This document shows, one piece after another, positions 13,601 through 24,814 of a stretch of 64,000 bases of DNA. The position numbers and the translations under genes are program-made. This stretch comes from Breviolum minutum Mf 1.05b.01 (lineage: Eukaryota > Sar > Dinophyceae > Suessiales > Symbiodiniaceae). The stretch is taken from NCBI GenBank assembly GCA_000507305.1, contig DF240853.1, positions 1 to 64,000 of the forward strand. The letters are read 5' to 3'. Position 1 is the first letter of the stretch. Each line of letters begins with the position of its first letter. The notes under the pieces are model-generated. The model was not told the origin of the DNA, ran no database searches, and saw nothing but the letters and a program-made list of their open reading frames with translations.

Positions 13601-16600
13601 AGCTGGGGTGGCTTCAGAAACCGCATGTGGAAACAAGGCCCGTGGTTGTGCAGGGCTGGGTTGTTCCTGTTCGGTACCCCCGGTAGCAGCAAGTACCTGG
13701 AGTCGTTTTGCCTCTGGAGTCACCTTTGTTGAAGCAGTTGATGCAGAAGACAGTGTCTCCCGCTGAAGAGACCTTTTCAACACAGCTGATTCCCTTGGTG
13801 TTGAACATGTAGAAAGCAACGCCTTCCTACGAGCCCCAGCAGCTAAAGCTGCGTTCATAGCCTTAGATGTGTTTTAAGGATGACAACTAGTAACTATACA
13901 GTTCAATCAAGGAAAAACATTCGATCACATCACATCAACAGTGCTCACAATGATTACAGATGAGAAACCCCCATGAGCTCATCTTCAGGTAAGGATTCAG
14001 TGCTCATATCGCCCAACAGATCGAGTAGTTCAGCCACAAAAATGCTGCATATACGTATAAGAAGTGTTCCAATTCACGCCAAATCACGCTAAATCACGGT
14101 ACCCCAGGAATTCATATGTGAATCTTTGATGTGACACACGTTTTTCACCTGAAAGTATCCTCTCACAATAGACATTCATATGTGGAATTCACGCCAAATC
14201 ACGCCAAATCACGCTAAATCACGCTGATACATTTTGTGTGAACCTGAAAATGTCTCACAGCACCGGCAAGCTTTGCCAGGCCAACCCCCACATCGGACTC
14301 CAGACTATCAGGTTTCTGCAGCCGTGGTTGTTGGTTAAAGGTCAAATGGGGCGGTGCAAGCGGCTATCCCGCTGGTAGTGAGAAGAAATTAATTATTGTT
14401 CAGCGCCAGCATCAAATTTGATCACTTGGTGATGACTCTAGATATATATATATATATATCGACAAAATAATAATATAATATATAGAACAGTTTTCACATA
14501 CATGTAACCAATCTATATTTAAGGCCGGGAAACGTCTTCACCTACACAGGCTCGGGGTATTGATTCCAACATTTATCTCATGTGACCATTATATTGGTTT
14601 AGATGCTTTGAATTAACATAACCACTGTTTTGAAGTGGTGATAGCCTTTACAAAACTCACAGTGGCAACCCTGATTGGGGCTGAAAACGTCCTGCATTCA
14701 TTTCAGCGATCAGAAAGTCCCTAATTGGATCCAAGTTTGCATGGCTCCAGTCGAACGGTGGTACCTGAGCCGGTGTTATTCATATACACACATATATATA
14801 TATATATATATACACAAATATGTTTTGGTCAATGGTGTGGACCTGATCCATGACAAGTCTTTATTTTTTTTGCCAGCAACATCGGTTCATGCCCCAAATG
14901 TTTCAATAAGGTTCTTATAATACTGCAGTCATGATTATATTTATATATTTGTAAATACAAATATGGATGTTTCCAAAACTAAAGATAACATTAAAACGGT
15001 ACCTACCCCAACCTGGCTGATATACCAACATAGCCAAATTTGAGCCACTGAAAAAATGGGTTGGAAACCTATAGCATAAGTCACCCACGTGTTGCCCACC
15101 ATCCGAGCATTAAATCACCTCCAAGATTCTAATGGCCGTTGCTTCAGGATTTCTTCAGATGATGTCGGCAAATCCAGATTTGGCAAAGTAGCTTGAGCCT
15201 GAGGTTAGCTGGCTAAAATGTTACGGGTTGGATCACATTGATATAATTCACCAAACCCCAGCTTATAAAATAACAAATATAAGTGTTGCCTAGCAGCTTG
15301 ATGATCTACATGATGATCTACAACCCATTCGCAGAATGGCTGGGGATAATGTGCTGAAGACTTCAAGGATGGGCCACCGCTCCTGCATGTAAAGCCAAAA
15401 TCCCAGAAAGAAAACACATTCGATATGGTTGGGAAACCACAGCCATGCATATATTGGTCAAACATTGATGTCATTGAAGTAGCGATTAGTTAACATTTAG
15501 CTAAGATCCCCACACTCTTGTATCACCTTTTCGATCCACATGTTTCTTTACCATACCAGATGTATCCGAAGACTGAAGTTCCGATAGCCGTTCTGCAGTC
15601 ATGACCGCATCCAATTCTTCAATCCATGGCCTGGGAGGGGTGAAGTTTTGATTGATATTATTGCATTTTGGATCTGAACATAAATAATCTGGATGCAACA
15701 CTTGGGGACCCACGGACTGCCAAATAGATATGATGCTTTCGGTGTTGCCGCTCCATAAAGCCCCATCCAACTCAGCTTGAAGAAAGCGTAGTGCTACTTT
15801 AACAAGGTTGCAAATTCATGGAAGAAAATCACAAAAATGATCAGGTAATTTAATGAAACCAAATCTGAATGTTGTCTAGGCACAATCTCCTAAAGTACGC
15901 ATCGGTGTTGGCAGCATGAATGATGTGGTGGATGTAAGGCATCATCACCAATCTGCTAGAACCGGGTTGCTCCACCTGCAGCTAGAGGGTTCAAGAAGTT
16001 TAGTATCAAAACATATTAAACCCACATACATGCCCAACCATTCGTACCAAGAATCAGTCCAATGCACTTGCAACGCAATGCAAAGTACGATGATCAAACT
16101 GAACCGTGCCAATAGTAAGTTCGACACGTTCACCGCTGAGCCTGCATTTGCGCTGTACCATGCTACCAGTCGACAGATTCAACGCATAGACAAACTATAT
16201 ATTTATATATATATATATGTAGAATTTATTTGGCCTCATGTGTTGACTACTACTAGTTGATGTTGTTTAATTTTATTCTGGTCCCAAGGTCATTGTCGTT
16301 AACGATGACGTAGGCTGGGGCCCCTGGAAAATCTGACTTGGGCGAACATGTTTTATTTAACAATATCGAATAAATTGAAATTGAAATTTGATCTCTGATC
16401 TCTCTCGATATATATGATATAAATCCATGCATGATGACTTCCAAATCCGACAGGTCCCGTATTGTCATTATCATTTTTTTGGGCTCATATATATGCAAAA
16501 CCTACGAAAGCCAATCTTGTCAAGGCACTATTGTTGACACCAAGAATGGTGAGGTGTCTGTAGTGGGTCCCACTGCTCATAAAAACATTCCTCAGCCAGA

Positions 16601-19600
16601 CGGAGGGGATCGGATAGATTGGAGAACTTGAACAACACAGTTACAAATACTGCAACCCCATTTATAGAAGTTCAGGTTGTATCATAATTATCCACTATCC
16701 ACCATATACTGCATATGTTTTTTACATTTTTTTAGACAAGCAACATGTTGCACGGGTGTCCCCCGTGCATGAGTCCATTCACTTTGATCCTCAAGGTGTC
16801 CCGTACTGCTATAACGAAGCCGCATACGGTGGTAAAATCGTTGGCTGATCCCCGGTCACCATCAATCTCATACCACTGTGCTACATAGCCACGCTTGCCT
16901 GAGCAAGCGTGTTGGTCCAGTACTTTTATTGAATGAATGGATTTTTACATCAAGTTTCGCTAAAAGCTTTAAATGTTAGGCTCACCACGAAACTCGGCAG
17001 TCAACAAGCCCTTTCCAGAGAACAGCTCCAAGAAGTCTGTGTCCTTACTGATGGGTTGACTGACACATATTTTTGAATGTGTTTTTTCACCAACACCAAA
17101 TTGTTTTTGCATCTAAGTGTCACGGGTCCAGAATTGCTTGGAAGCAACAGACTGTTGGCAAATATAGTCGCATAAATGCACCCTTAGATGACATCATGGA
17201 TCATGATATATATAGAGAAAAAACACAATTAATGCTCCAAGAACCGCATCCCAAACCTCACACCCCGACAAACCAAGTTAAGGAACAACAGTGGAGGTCC
17301 TCCTAAGAGTAGTACAGTTGCAGCCGCCCGCGAGCTGAGGCCAATTTGGACTCGTGATGCCATCATTGCACAACGTGTCTAACAGCTCAGTTCTGGAGAG
17401 AAGGGATGCATACTGAGACAAATATGTTTATATCTAATATATTTAAATATGCAAATAGAAAAATATTTTATATATATATCGATTATATTATATCCCAAAA
17501 TGGATGATGAAAATATGGGAAAACCCTTTTTTAATAATGAATGATTTGGGTGTAGCATTATTTTTGTATACACCCAAATAGTTATGTTTACAACCTGTTG
17601 CACGTTGATGGTTTCAAGCCCTTAAACCGCAGTGCCAAATTAAACAACAAGTTTTTTTTGCAAATTCTTTAAAGTTGAGATCCAAATTGACAAATCCAAA
17701 ACAATCACACGAGCAGTTGCATTGTTTTCCCACGTTGCCATCCGTGCTGCTAACATACCCCAAAGTTGTCTCAACTTTGAAAATACAGAGCGTGGAAAGT
17801 CACACGCAGCTGCAACAATCCCCAAAGAAATTTCTATATCATTCTGGTGAGGGAGCATTCCAATTTGCGCAAACCTTTGCCATCTCCCATGCAGACTTTA
17901 TACCTCCACGTTTTTTGATGGAAATGGTAACCCCGTTGGCAGTGTTCTTCGACACCCCCTCCGGAAGAGTCCCCTGAGCATTGTAGATATAGTAGCTGCC
18001 GGACCACCACCTGAGATAGAGCAAAACGACATGGGCGGAGTAAGATTATCGCAGTCACAATTTGATTTCATATATATATATATATATATTTTCCATATAC
18101 ACTAGCTTATATTCACAACTGCACGTATGCGACAACATGTTCACATTTTTAATGCAACCAAAACCACAAAACTCCAATTGGGGAACCATTCGACACCGGA
18201 GATGGCAAAGTGAAACTTTTCTTGGTGCCATCGTAGGTTGCAGGGATCGGTACACCAGCATCTTTGTAGTGCTTCTCCTAGTCATGATCACTACCGCTGA
18301 ATTCTTTGTATATATATTAGTACTGCTAGTATATATTCGTTAAAAGTAAAACAAAAATATATATAAAATTGAACTATAGTGTCGCTCCTGCGACTTCCAG
18401 GCTGTAATGATGTCATCCTTTGTCTTCTCATCGCGTTTTGGCTCAGCTGGCTTTGTTTTTTTTGTTCTCTCACTGTCACCATCACCCGGAACAACCTCTT
18501 TAGAACCCTCAGCACCGCCAGCACTACTGGTGGCACCTGTACCACCTTCACCACCACCACCCTCACCAACCTCCAGTTTTGGTTTATCACCTTGGTTCGA
18601 GTTCGGGGTTGTCTTTTCAACGTCTGGCTGTTTTGCACGCTTCCTCTTACGGGTTTCGGTTGCAGCGGGTTTCTTTGGTTGAGGTTGGGCTTTGGCAGAG
18701 GCTTCAGCTCTAACTGCAGCCTTCACCTCCCAAAACCAGCAACACAAATTTCTTTACAAAAAACAAACACAACACTTATCAATACTGAAACAATGGGAAC
18801 TTAACAAACATCTCCCACCTTGGCTTGTGCCTTTATAATATCGTCATCTTCACCTTTCTCTTGGTCTTGTTGAACCATTCCGTTCAGCTGCTCCTACTGT
18901 CTTGATGAAAGCGTGCAATATAGATGTTTGATTGTTGAAATTCACAGATTTGTATGTTTCTTCCCAAGATACAGGCTTCCTACCAGGCCTCAAGAGAGCC
19001 ATGCACCGCAGTAGTACTTGTGAGCAATGGCTTTGACTCCTGGAGACAATGTCATCGTCGACAGAAACAAATAGAGGGTTCTCCCAGCATGTACATTATT
19101 CGAAGTAGAAATCAATGATATAGTTATAATTGAAATTGTTAAGCCTTGCCCGAAGCCACCACATGTATATATATATATATATTCAATGTGGAGTTTATAT
19201 CTTAATCTAGAAATATATATATATAGAAAGAAAGATATGGACAAAGTCATCAGTCAGTATACTTCAAAGCTAGAATTCAAGCCGAAACCTGTTAACCTGA
19301 TTTAGCTGTGACTGAAACACCCGTCCTTCACAGCTTGACGACGGGTTTCTGGATCTTCTACATGGACATCCTGCACGCAGCACGTGCGACCCACGTAAGT
19401 TAAGCTGAAGTTAAAGTATATAACATCCACTTTAACAGTTAAGGATGATTCCAAACCTTTACTAGCTTATAGGGGAAATGGTTGTTTCACCAAACACCTA
19501 AATTAATAGCTTGTTGTTTGGAGTTCCAGGTATACATAGTCTCAAAAGATAATAAGACACATTATTATCTTATATATAGTCCGACTAAATCTAGCTACTA

Positions 19601-21711
19601 GAACGCATTCAAATCTTTTTGTTGGAACCACATGCATAACAATACGGCTGGTGGAAAAAATCTTGCACCATTCAGGGGGTACGATCTTTTTTTTTCTGAA
19701 ATAAATTGTCCTTTCGCACCCCATGAGTTGTGCAGGATTTTTTACATCAACAGTATATCTGTGTGTGCGTGTGTTTCCTTCCCCCGATTCATTGCATGTC
19801 CTCATCCGGTGGGGGAACTTCATCATCTACCGGCGGTAAAGGCAAAGTCTCCATGTTGTCCGGATGCGATGGATCAGGAACATGCTTTGGTGATACTGCC
19901 ATCGCCTCCGGTGCAGGATAACAGCCCAATAAGATAATTTGGGTTGTCAAGAACTACACATACATAGATATATGTATATATAATGAAATATATTTTTGAA
20001 GTGTGAGTGATTACATATATGTGTTTCCTTGAACGTATACCACCCCATCCAAGTCCGAACCCGCTGACAAGACACAATCTCTGAGGATGATGATTGACCA
20101 GACAGTTCATGCTCCTGAGATAGGCTGTGGGGCCCCCAAGCTCAATGATGGGTTCAAAAAAGCCAAGAGGGTATAAGACAATTTTGTCAATCAGATCTCT
20201 ACATTTTTATAATGTACAAATACATGTATTAATATATTTTAATATATATATCTGGCTGTCCTCCGACTCCACCAACTGTGCATTCTGGATTTGGTTCTCC
20301 AAACGAGAGGTAATAGTAGCTTCATCAGCATCACCTGCACATGTGTTTGGGTTCAATTTGCCTGACGGTTCCATATAGTTGCATATAGCGAGAGAGAAGT
20401 ACGCAGTTCTTGATCTTTGGGTAATCTCGTGTTTCTTTTTGATATATAATTATATTCAATATATCTATTCATTTTGGTCACCCCACCGATAAAACACATA
20501 CGGTTTTCCAATCACAAAGTGCCTCCACAGTCGTCCACAATCACCTGGCGGATAGTCTTCTTCAGAACCATGATCCGCTTGCTCCTGGTAGCGCTATTTT
20601 GGGAATATAGTTAATTATTATTGAGAACAAAAAGTCCATTTTATATATTATACAGTGTGGACTGATCATGTCTTTCAATTTGCATGGTCCTAGGAGTTCA
20701 TCAAAAAAACATTTTAAAATATATATCCTCAGACCCTGCTGGTGAAGACTATTTTATATATATATATAAATTAAAATCTCCGATCCTTGACCCTTCTGCT
20801 TTGCTTGTGAGGTCAAGGCCATGTTTGGCCATAGCGCGAGCGATGCCAGCTGTGAGTCCTGCCCACTCCTGGCACAGTTGGGATGAAGTTTTATTGGTTA
20901 TATATATATTTGTTTTTTTTCATGCAGATTTAAAAAAAGCCACAGTTCAGATATGGTTTGACTGTGTTTCCATTTTCTCCGGCCTTGATTTCCCTTTTCC
21001 TTGTCTTGGGGCCAAAAAAACCATACTTTCGCGCCATCGAGTAGAAGATATCCTGGCGTTAAAGTATATACAACCAAATCCCAAATCATAGTGCATTGAA
21101 TCAAAATACAGCAACGCAACATATCATATTCACCAGTACCCGAGAATTCAATACCATGCGAATGTCTGGTCTTAGCAGAATTGTGTTGTTTACCTCCGGG
21201 ATCCTGAACACCATTTATATAATGCGACATTGCATTATAAGATGACTTGTCAATTTGGACTGTGCCTTAAAGACCATTTGGTTCGGCAGATTTCCCCCAA
21301 AAGTCGCATAGATGTGCATCAGAAATTCATAATGCTTTTCCACCTGAGTTGCACAGAGGAACGTTTCACATCGACATCGGCCGTGACATCACCCAGAAAA
21401 TCAAAAAGACAAGTTGCTGCGTCGACGGAACTTGGTCCAGTCTTGGCAATGATGAAGACCCTGTGCTCCTCAGGGTGGTGGTTTGTGTATATCCAAATCC
21501 TCGAAACTCTATTACAAGATTCATTACTATTAAAAACATGTTTTTTTAATTTGGAAAAAAACATCAACATAATAAATTATAATCATACATTAGGGTCCTC
21601 ATCATCTCGGATCGAAGGAATCCTTTCGGAACTTCCATTCAACCATTCGTTGACTAGATCATCAAGGAGGGCATGGTCCGGCGACTTGTGCCGGTTCATG
21701 GAATTCGCCAT
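6267..21711 (-). CDS. giant multi-exon dinoflagellate multidomain gene, function unknown
   Basis: Read on the minus strand, about 55 short open blocks separated by AT-rich introns run from an ATG at 21711 (MANSMNRHKSPDHALLDDLV, exon 21589-21711, donor GTATGA) to a TGA at 6267-6269. Most blocks lack their own ATG and end in one frame at GT, GC or similar donors. The order is: N-terminal exons (19.8-21.7 kb), charged linkers and a repeat-like region (17.1-19.4 kb), a methyltransferase-like domain (about 15.1-17.05 kb), disordered linkers, a central helical part (11.2-13.1 kb) and a conserved C-terminal part (6.27-10.3 kb). This order matches, from memory, uncharacterised proteins present in very many copies in dinoflagellate gene sets. 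Possible stops at about 19.79 and 14.66 kb mean that it could be two or three genes; the known family order favours one. Its copy number and domains suggest a mobile or mobile-derived gene, which is inference. Exon edges are approximate. Confidence 0.65.
10678..11080 (-). CDS. giant gene, charged linker exons
   Basis: About 10835-11080 encodes a Lys/Glu/Pro-rich stretch with a short tandem repeat, DPKEPKEPKETKVPK, encoded by repeated GGAACCGAA-type units. About 10678-10765 reads ALAKSSSLILEIKSYLSLIS. Disordered linker, no function assigned. Confidence 0.45.
11165..13110 (-). CDS. giant gene, central disordered and helical part
   Basis: The largest exon, about 12150-13110, opens with ALQQLMENPILKSNSACLGE, continues as a long Ser/Thr/Pro/Asp-rich disordered stretch, and ends in a helical block AIRALKNSYMRFYRSIRSS. 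The next exon, about 12020-12070, reads KCPPEIVAKYKEIAAK; about 11763-11905 reads SQKERWQLYEEFIQSNEDWG, then LVANMRASREHQRRGDYKLF; about 11545-11660 reads DAQDLLLKYHRNEALVNGIV; about 11430-11510 and 11180-11310 follow. The series RFYRS, KCPPEI, RWQLYEEF is in the order I recall for the dinoflagellate family, where it links the methyltransferase-like part to the C-terminal part. Many blocks lack an ATG, so simple ORF scans miss them. Confidence 0.6.
13190..14775 (-). CDS. giant gene, disordered linker exons after the methyltransferase-like part
   Basis: Blocks: about 14662-14770 (VPPFDWSHANLDPIRDFLIA, with a TGA that may be the end of a first gene or may be spliced out); about 14250-14320 (DSLESDVGVGLAKLAGAVRH); about 13965-14045 (IFVAELLDLLGDMSTESLPE); about 13597-13860, rich in Ala, Ser and Thr (AMNAALAAGARRKALLSTCS); about 13410-13460 (AFEAAGVPVPGGGQEK); and about 13190-13305 (PPLPQYGGANASPWVACPDE). 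The introns hold long TA runs at about 13495-13575 and 14440-14460. No fold was recognised. Confidence 0.5.
14072..14226. repeat. local direct repeat, TCACGCYAAA units
   Basis: Units of TCACGCCAAA/TCACGCTAAA occur three times at 14074-14100 and four times at 14188-14226. Each group adjoins an ATTCATATGTG motif. This suggests a local duplication inside an intron of the giant gene. Confidence 0.6.
15120..17055 (-). CDS. giant gene, methyltransferase-like domain
   Basis: Exons in order: about 16985-17055 with DFLELFSGKGLLTAEF, resembling the SAM-binding motif I of Rossmann methyltransferases; about 16755-16920 with YEIDGDRGSANDFTT and MHGGHPCN, resembling the acidic loop and the PC catalytic motif of cytosine C5 methyltransferases; about 16510-16630 with VWLRNVFMSSGTHYRHLTIL; about 16060-16150 with LLLARFSLIIVLCIALQ; about 15870-15985 with VEQPGSSRLVMMPYIHH, in the place of the Glu-containing motif VI; about 15510-15800 with PWIEELDAVM and KKHVDRKGDTRVWG; about 15300-15400 with LKSSAHYPQPFCEW, a YPxxF end block; and about 15125-15203. 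The motif order fits a C5-methyltransferase-like fold. Catalysis is not shown, and PCN instead of the usual PCQ is odd. Confidence is good for family membership and modest for enzyme activity. Confidence 0.65.
17100..19390 (-). CDS. giant gene, linker and pre-methyltransferase exons
   Basis: Blocks: about 19305-19385 (VQDVHVEDPETRRQAVKDGC); about 18820-18890 (MVQQDQEKGEDDDIIKAQAK); about 18375-18730, a long Lys/Glu/Gly-rich disordered stretch containing RKRKRAKQPDVEK, nuclear-signal-like; about 18150-18275 (EKHYKDAGVPIPATYDGTKK, then SFTLPSPVSNGSPIGV); about 17860-18020 (SYYIYNAQGTLPEGVSKNTA, then RGGIKSAWEMAKVCANW); about 17655-17835 (CDFPRSVFSKLRQLWGMLAA); about 17290-17390 (ELLDTLCNDGITSPNWPQLA); and about 17110-17180 (GCHLCDYICQQSVASKQFW). 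Function is unknown. The basic linker would suit nuclear entry, which is inference. Confidence 0.55.
19790..21711 (-). CDS. giant gene, N-terminal exons
   Basis: Blocks in order: 21589-21711 (initiator exon, acidic end SIRDDEDPN); about 21395-21470 (RVFIIAKTGPSSVDAATCLF); about 21240-21342 (VEKHYEFLMHIYATFGGNLP, then NQMVFKAQSKLTS); about 20942-21052 (DIFYSMARKYGFFGPKTRKR); 20778-20868 (EWAGLTAGIARAMAKHGLDL); 20473-20593 (RYQEQADHGSEEDYPPGDCG, ending VFYRWGDQNE); about 20250-20345 (a coiled-coil-like ITSRLENQIQNAQLVESEDS); about 20034-20122 (EHELSGQSSSSEIVSCQRVR, then TWMGWYTFKET); and about 19790-19925, an acidic proline-rich piece ending PPPDEDMQ before a TGA. If that TGA is not spliced out, the N-terminal part is a gene of its own. 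No named domain was recognised. Several introns between these blocks carry TA runs. Confidence 0.6.
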
Positions 21712-22375
21712 ACCCCAAATCTATCACCAGAGCCAAAAACAAAACCTACGGTTTAGGACCGTGCGATCCCACCCACCTGTTCTGCATGCATAATCAAAAA
21801 CTAAAACAAATACACCTCAGCAAGGCGGTGGGTGGTGGGTTTGGCACCTTCAGGTTTTCCACTAGTAGTAGTTGAACGGCCATGAGGGACGCTTTGGCTA
21901 AATCTGCATGACGCTTTGGCACGCTCCATATCGATCAGCCAATTTACTATCCCCAAGGAGTATAAAATTAAGACATCGTATTAAACAATATCGATACTGG
22001 AGCATGCAGCAAAGCGTCATGTGCAAATGTTTCAAACACGTTGTACATTATCGTGATATACATGTTGTTTTACATGTAATTTTAAAGACAATATGCCCTA
22101 AAAACCTATATATGACTTTTTTAGCAAAGTCATATATGAATGTTGCCTCTCACATGCATCAGGCCAAAACACTGCGCTGAGACCAGACATTCGCATGTTA
22201 TCAATAATAGCCATCAGGGATTCTCAGGGAAAACAANTACTAATTATAACCATTATAATTATATATATAATTGAACTGTGCGTTTTCAGAGTTGAAACCA
22301 CCCAGTAGTTTGATTGAATGGATGGCTGAACATGTCCACGTGTTGCAGCAGCCCACGGGCGAGATTTTTCCGATG

Positions 22376-22463
22376 TACCCCCCAGAAATCTAACATTGAT
22401 ACCCATACTATATCATTTAAAACACCATCATTTTTGGTATCCATGTTAGTTTTCGGATGGGTA
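22376..22463. repeat. family-1 inverted-repeat element (MITE-like)
   Basis: The left end TACCCCCCAGAAATCTAACA pairs with the right end TGTTAGTTTTCGGATGGGTA with few mismatches. 88 bases, no ORF. Non-autonomous by size. Confidence 0.7.
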
Positions 22464-24233
22464 ATTTTTCAAAAATCATTCACACTTCGTGGTTGATTAG
22501 TTTTGATTCGGTGCTTTAGAATTCGATCTTGGAAAAGTTCTCCCTGGTCCTCTTCATCCATATCCAAGCCAACCAAACCGATGAACCACGGGGCGAAACA
22601 CCATGCCTTTGGTGTTTTTAGTGGATGAAAAAACATGTTTCAAAAAAAACACATCTGAAATAGACCATGCTCATAACATCTCCTAAAATTTGTTTGAAGA
22701 AATATCATGAAATATCATTTCCTCATCCCCCCAAAAATATGGAAGTGATCCGTTGACCGTGTCATTTGTTGGTAAGTTTCTCTCCAAATATTCAAAAAAA
22801 CTGCAACATGATGAGTTACCACCTTCTACCAACCCTTTGATTTTGGACATTACACACGGCTCCAACAGGAGACGTCCAGTAGAGGCTGGAGAGAAAACCA
22901 TGGGGCTGGAGCCGCTAACCTGTCCAGTGCTATCCTGGTTTTTCACTAGGGCTCCAAGCATGCATGTTTCAATTGCAAGAAAATATATCAAACAAGCTTT
23001 TATAGTGATGATTTGTGGAAGGCTATCGGTGATCGATGATAGTAAGGTTCCTGCTACTCTTTTTTGAGGGAAATGCAGCTATGGTACAATCTTCAAGGCT
23101 ATCCACTTAGATTCTTTGAAGCCCGGACATCCGCATCATCACCAAAGGCCCATCCTATGATAAGTTGCATCTAGAGATATCTAGACATTGACCTTTTTTT
23201 GCAATCCCATCATCTATAGAGGGGAGGGAAGTGGAAATCGGCGTTTTGCCCTTTCAGACCATCAAGATGAAAAAGACATAAACTGTTGGACTGAGTTTTT
23301 GTGAGCATAACATATTATATTTTATTATATAACTCCAGCTCCAAAAAAAAAGTGCTTTCACAATCTGTATAGGAAAATCCCTGTTCCAAAGGTTTAGTAT
23401 TTTATTGTTCTTCGAGAAACTCCACTCTTCTAGCAGTCTTCTTTTCTCTGGCTGCCCACTGTTTTCCAGGATTGCCCGAGGAACCAATATCCGCCACAAA
23501 ATCTGCTGATCAGTGAGCCAGTCGTTTCAGGTTAACCGACCGTTGTTTAACGACCTCATTGGGGGAAAAGTGTGGGAACGGGAAGAAGGGAAGTCGATCC
23601 GATAGCAGATTTCTTCTTTGGGTCTTTGTAGGTTGAACATTATTATTTGGGTTTGTGGGGTCTATAGATTTTCCAAAGAATGTTGCTACACTGTATCTTT
23701 ATCTTTTTTGTTTGAACACATTCAATATATTCAATATTCATGATATGTCAATATCTAGTGTGCACACATAACATATTTCACAAATTTCATCATAAAATGT
23801 TCAACGCATGCTGCATGCAGCCGCAGAATCCCATGAGTCGTCCGACAGAGTGCGTTCTCCGCATTTTTTTTCACCCACCGAAGGATGTCGGATGTCAGGT
23901 GCAGAAGCTTCCGTGATACATCCGTGATGAAAACAGGCAATTTAACGATGAATGTGTGCATTTGTTCTTGAAGGGACTTGACATGATGTTTTTTTCAACT
24001 GACGTTCTGAATTGATGTTAGCACGATCGGATATTCATTGCAAATCCTGAGAAAGATGGGTGATGTTCCATTTGGGGTGAAGGGAAGGTTACTTGAGTTT
24101 TCCGATGGACGGCTCGCAAAAAGGGGCGCTCCGAAATTTTCGGAGATGGCAGCTTGCTGACATCGACAAAAGAAAAACATTGCACATGTCGACTCCTAGG
24201 TGTTGAATTTTTGTTCACCGAAACTTAGGGAAC

Positions 24234-24345
24234 TACCCTCCTGAAGTTTAACATAGCCCTGAAAAGTTACCTTCCCAATAGGAAAGTGGTCTTCCAACAA
24301 TCATTTTTCAATGGCTACGTCCGGCTATGTTAAACTTCGGGGGTA
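24234..24345. repeat. family-1 inverted-repeat element (MITE-like)
   Basis: The left end TACCCTCCTGAAGTTTAACA and the right end TGTTAAACTTCGGGGGTA are inverted copies. 112 bases. The interior is unrelated to other copies except near the ends. Confidence 0.75.
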
Positions 24346-24729
24346 AAAAATCAGTTTGACGAATATCCGAATATCTTTCAAACCGGTGCAGGCACCAACT
24401 AGGTAACCAACGATTCGGTTGAAAGGATTTCCATCCCGGAAATCCGGAAGGAAATCCAAATCAAAAGATCCGGAAATCCCAGGCATGTTGGGATTTGTTC
24501 CAGCAATGACCCGAAGTCACTTAGACTTGGAGACTATAACTACTCGTAACTAACGTCTCAGAGATATATTTCCAGGAAGATTCGTACAATGTACACTATA
24601 ATCCCCCAAGTCCTTTTTTTTTGGTACTAACTTTGTCACCATTCACCTGCCGAGTTGTTACAAAGACACCACTTCCTATCCCTCACCCTGGGCGGGTACC
24701 TGTGGTGGAAATCCATTCGTTGTTTCCAG

Positions 24730-24814
24730 GTACCTCGAGGGTGGCTTCCAAGATTCGGATCTCAACAGTGACTTGGATGATTGGAAGATGAAGGATTTGA
24801 CCAACAAGCAGCAT
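24730..24814 (+). CDS. internal exon of an unrecognised gene
   Basis: A TTTCCAG acceptor precedes 24730 and a GTATGT donor follows 24814. The open phase reads YLEGGFQDSDLNSDLDDWKM, then KDLTNKQH, an acidic helical-looking stretch. It may belong with the terminal exon at 29155-29282. No domain was recognised. A TA-rich palindromic run at about 24838-24885 follows directly in the intron. Confidence 0.5.

Larger units (their letters stand above)
21712..24729. other. intergenic between divergent genes
   Basis: The giant gene starts leftward at 21711 and exon-like plus-strand blocks appear from about 22.85 kb, so a bidirectional promoter region would lie here. No TATA or other core element is convincing. 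It holds family-1 inverted-repeat elements at 22376-22463 and 24234-24345. A possible exon at about 22869-22930 follows a CCAACAG acceptor but is open in two frames. One ambiguous base is near 22237. Confidence 0.4.
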
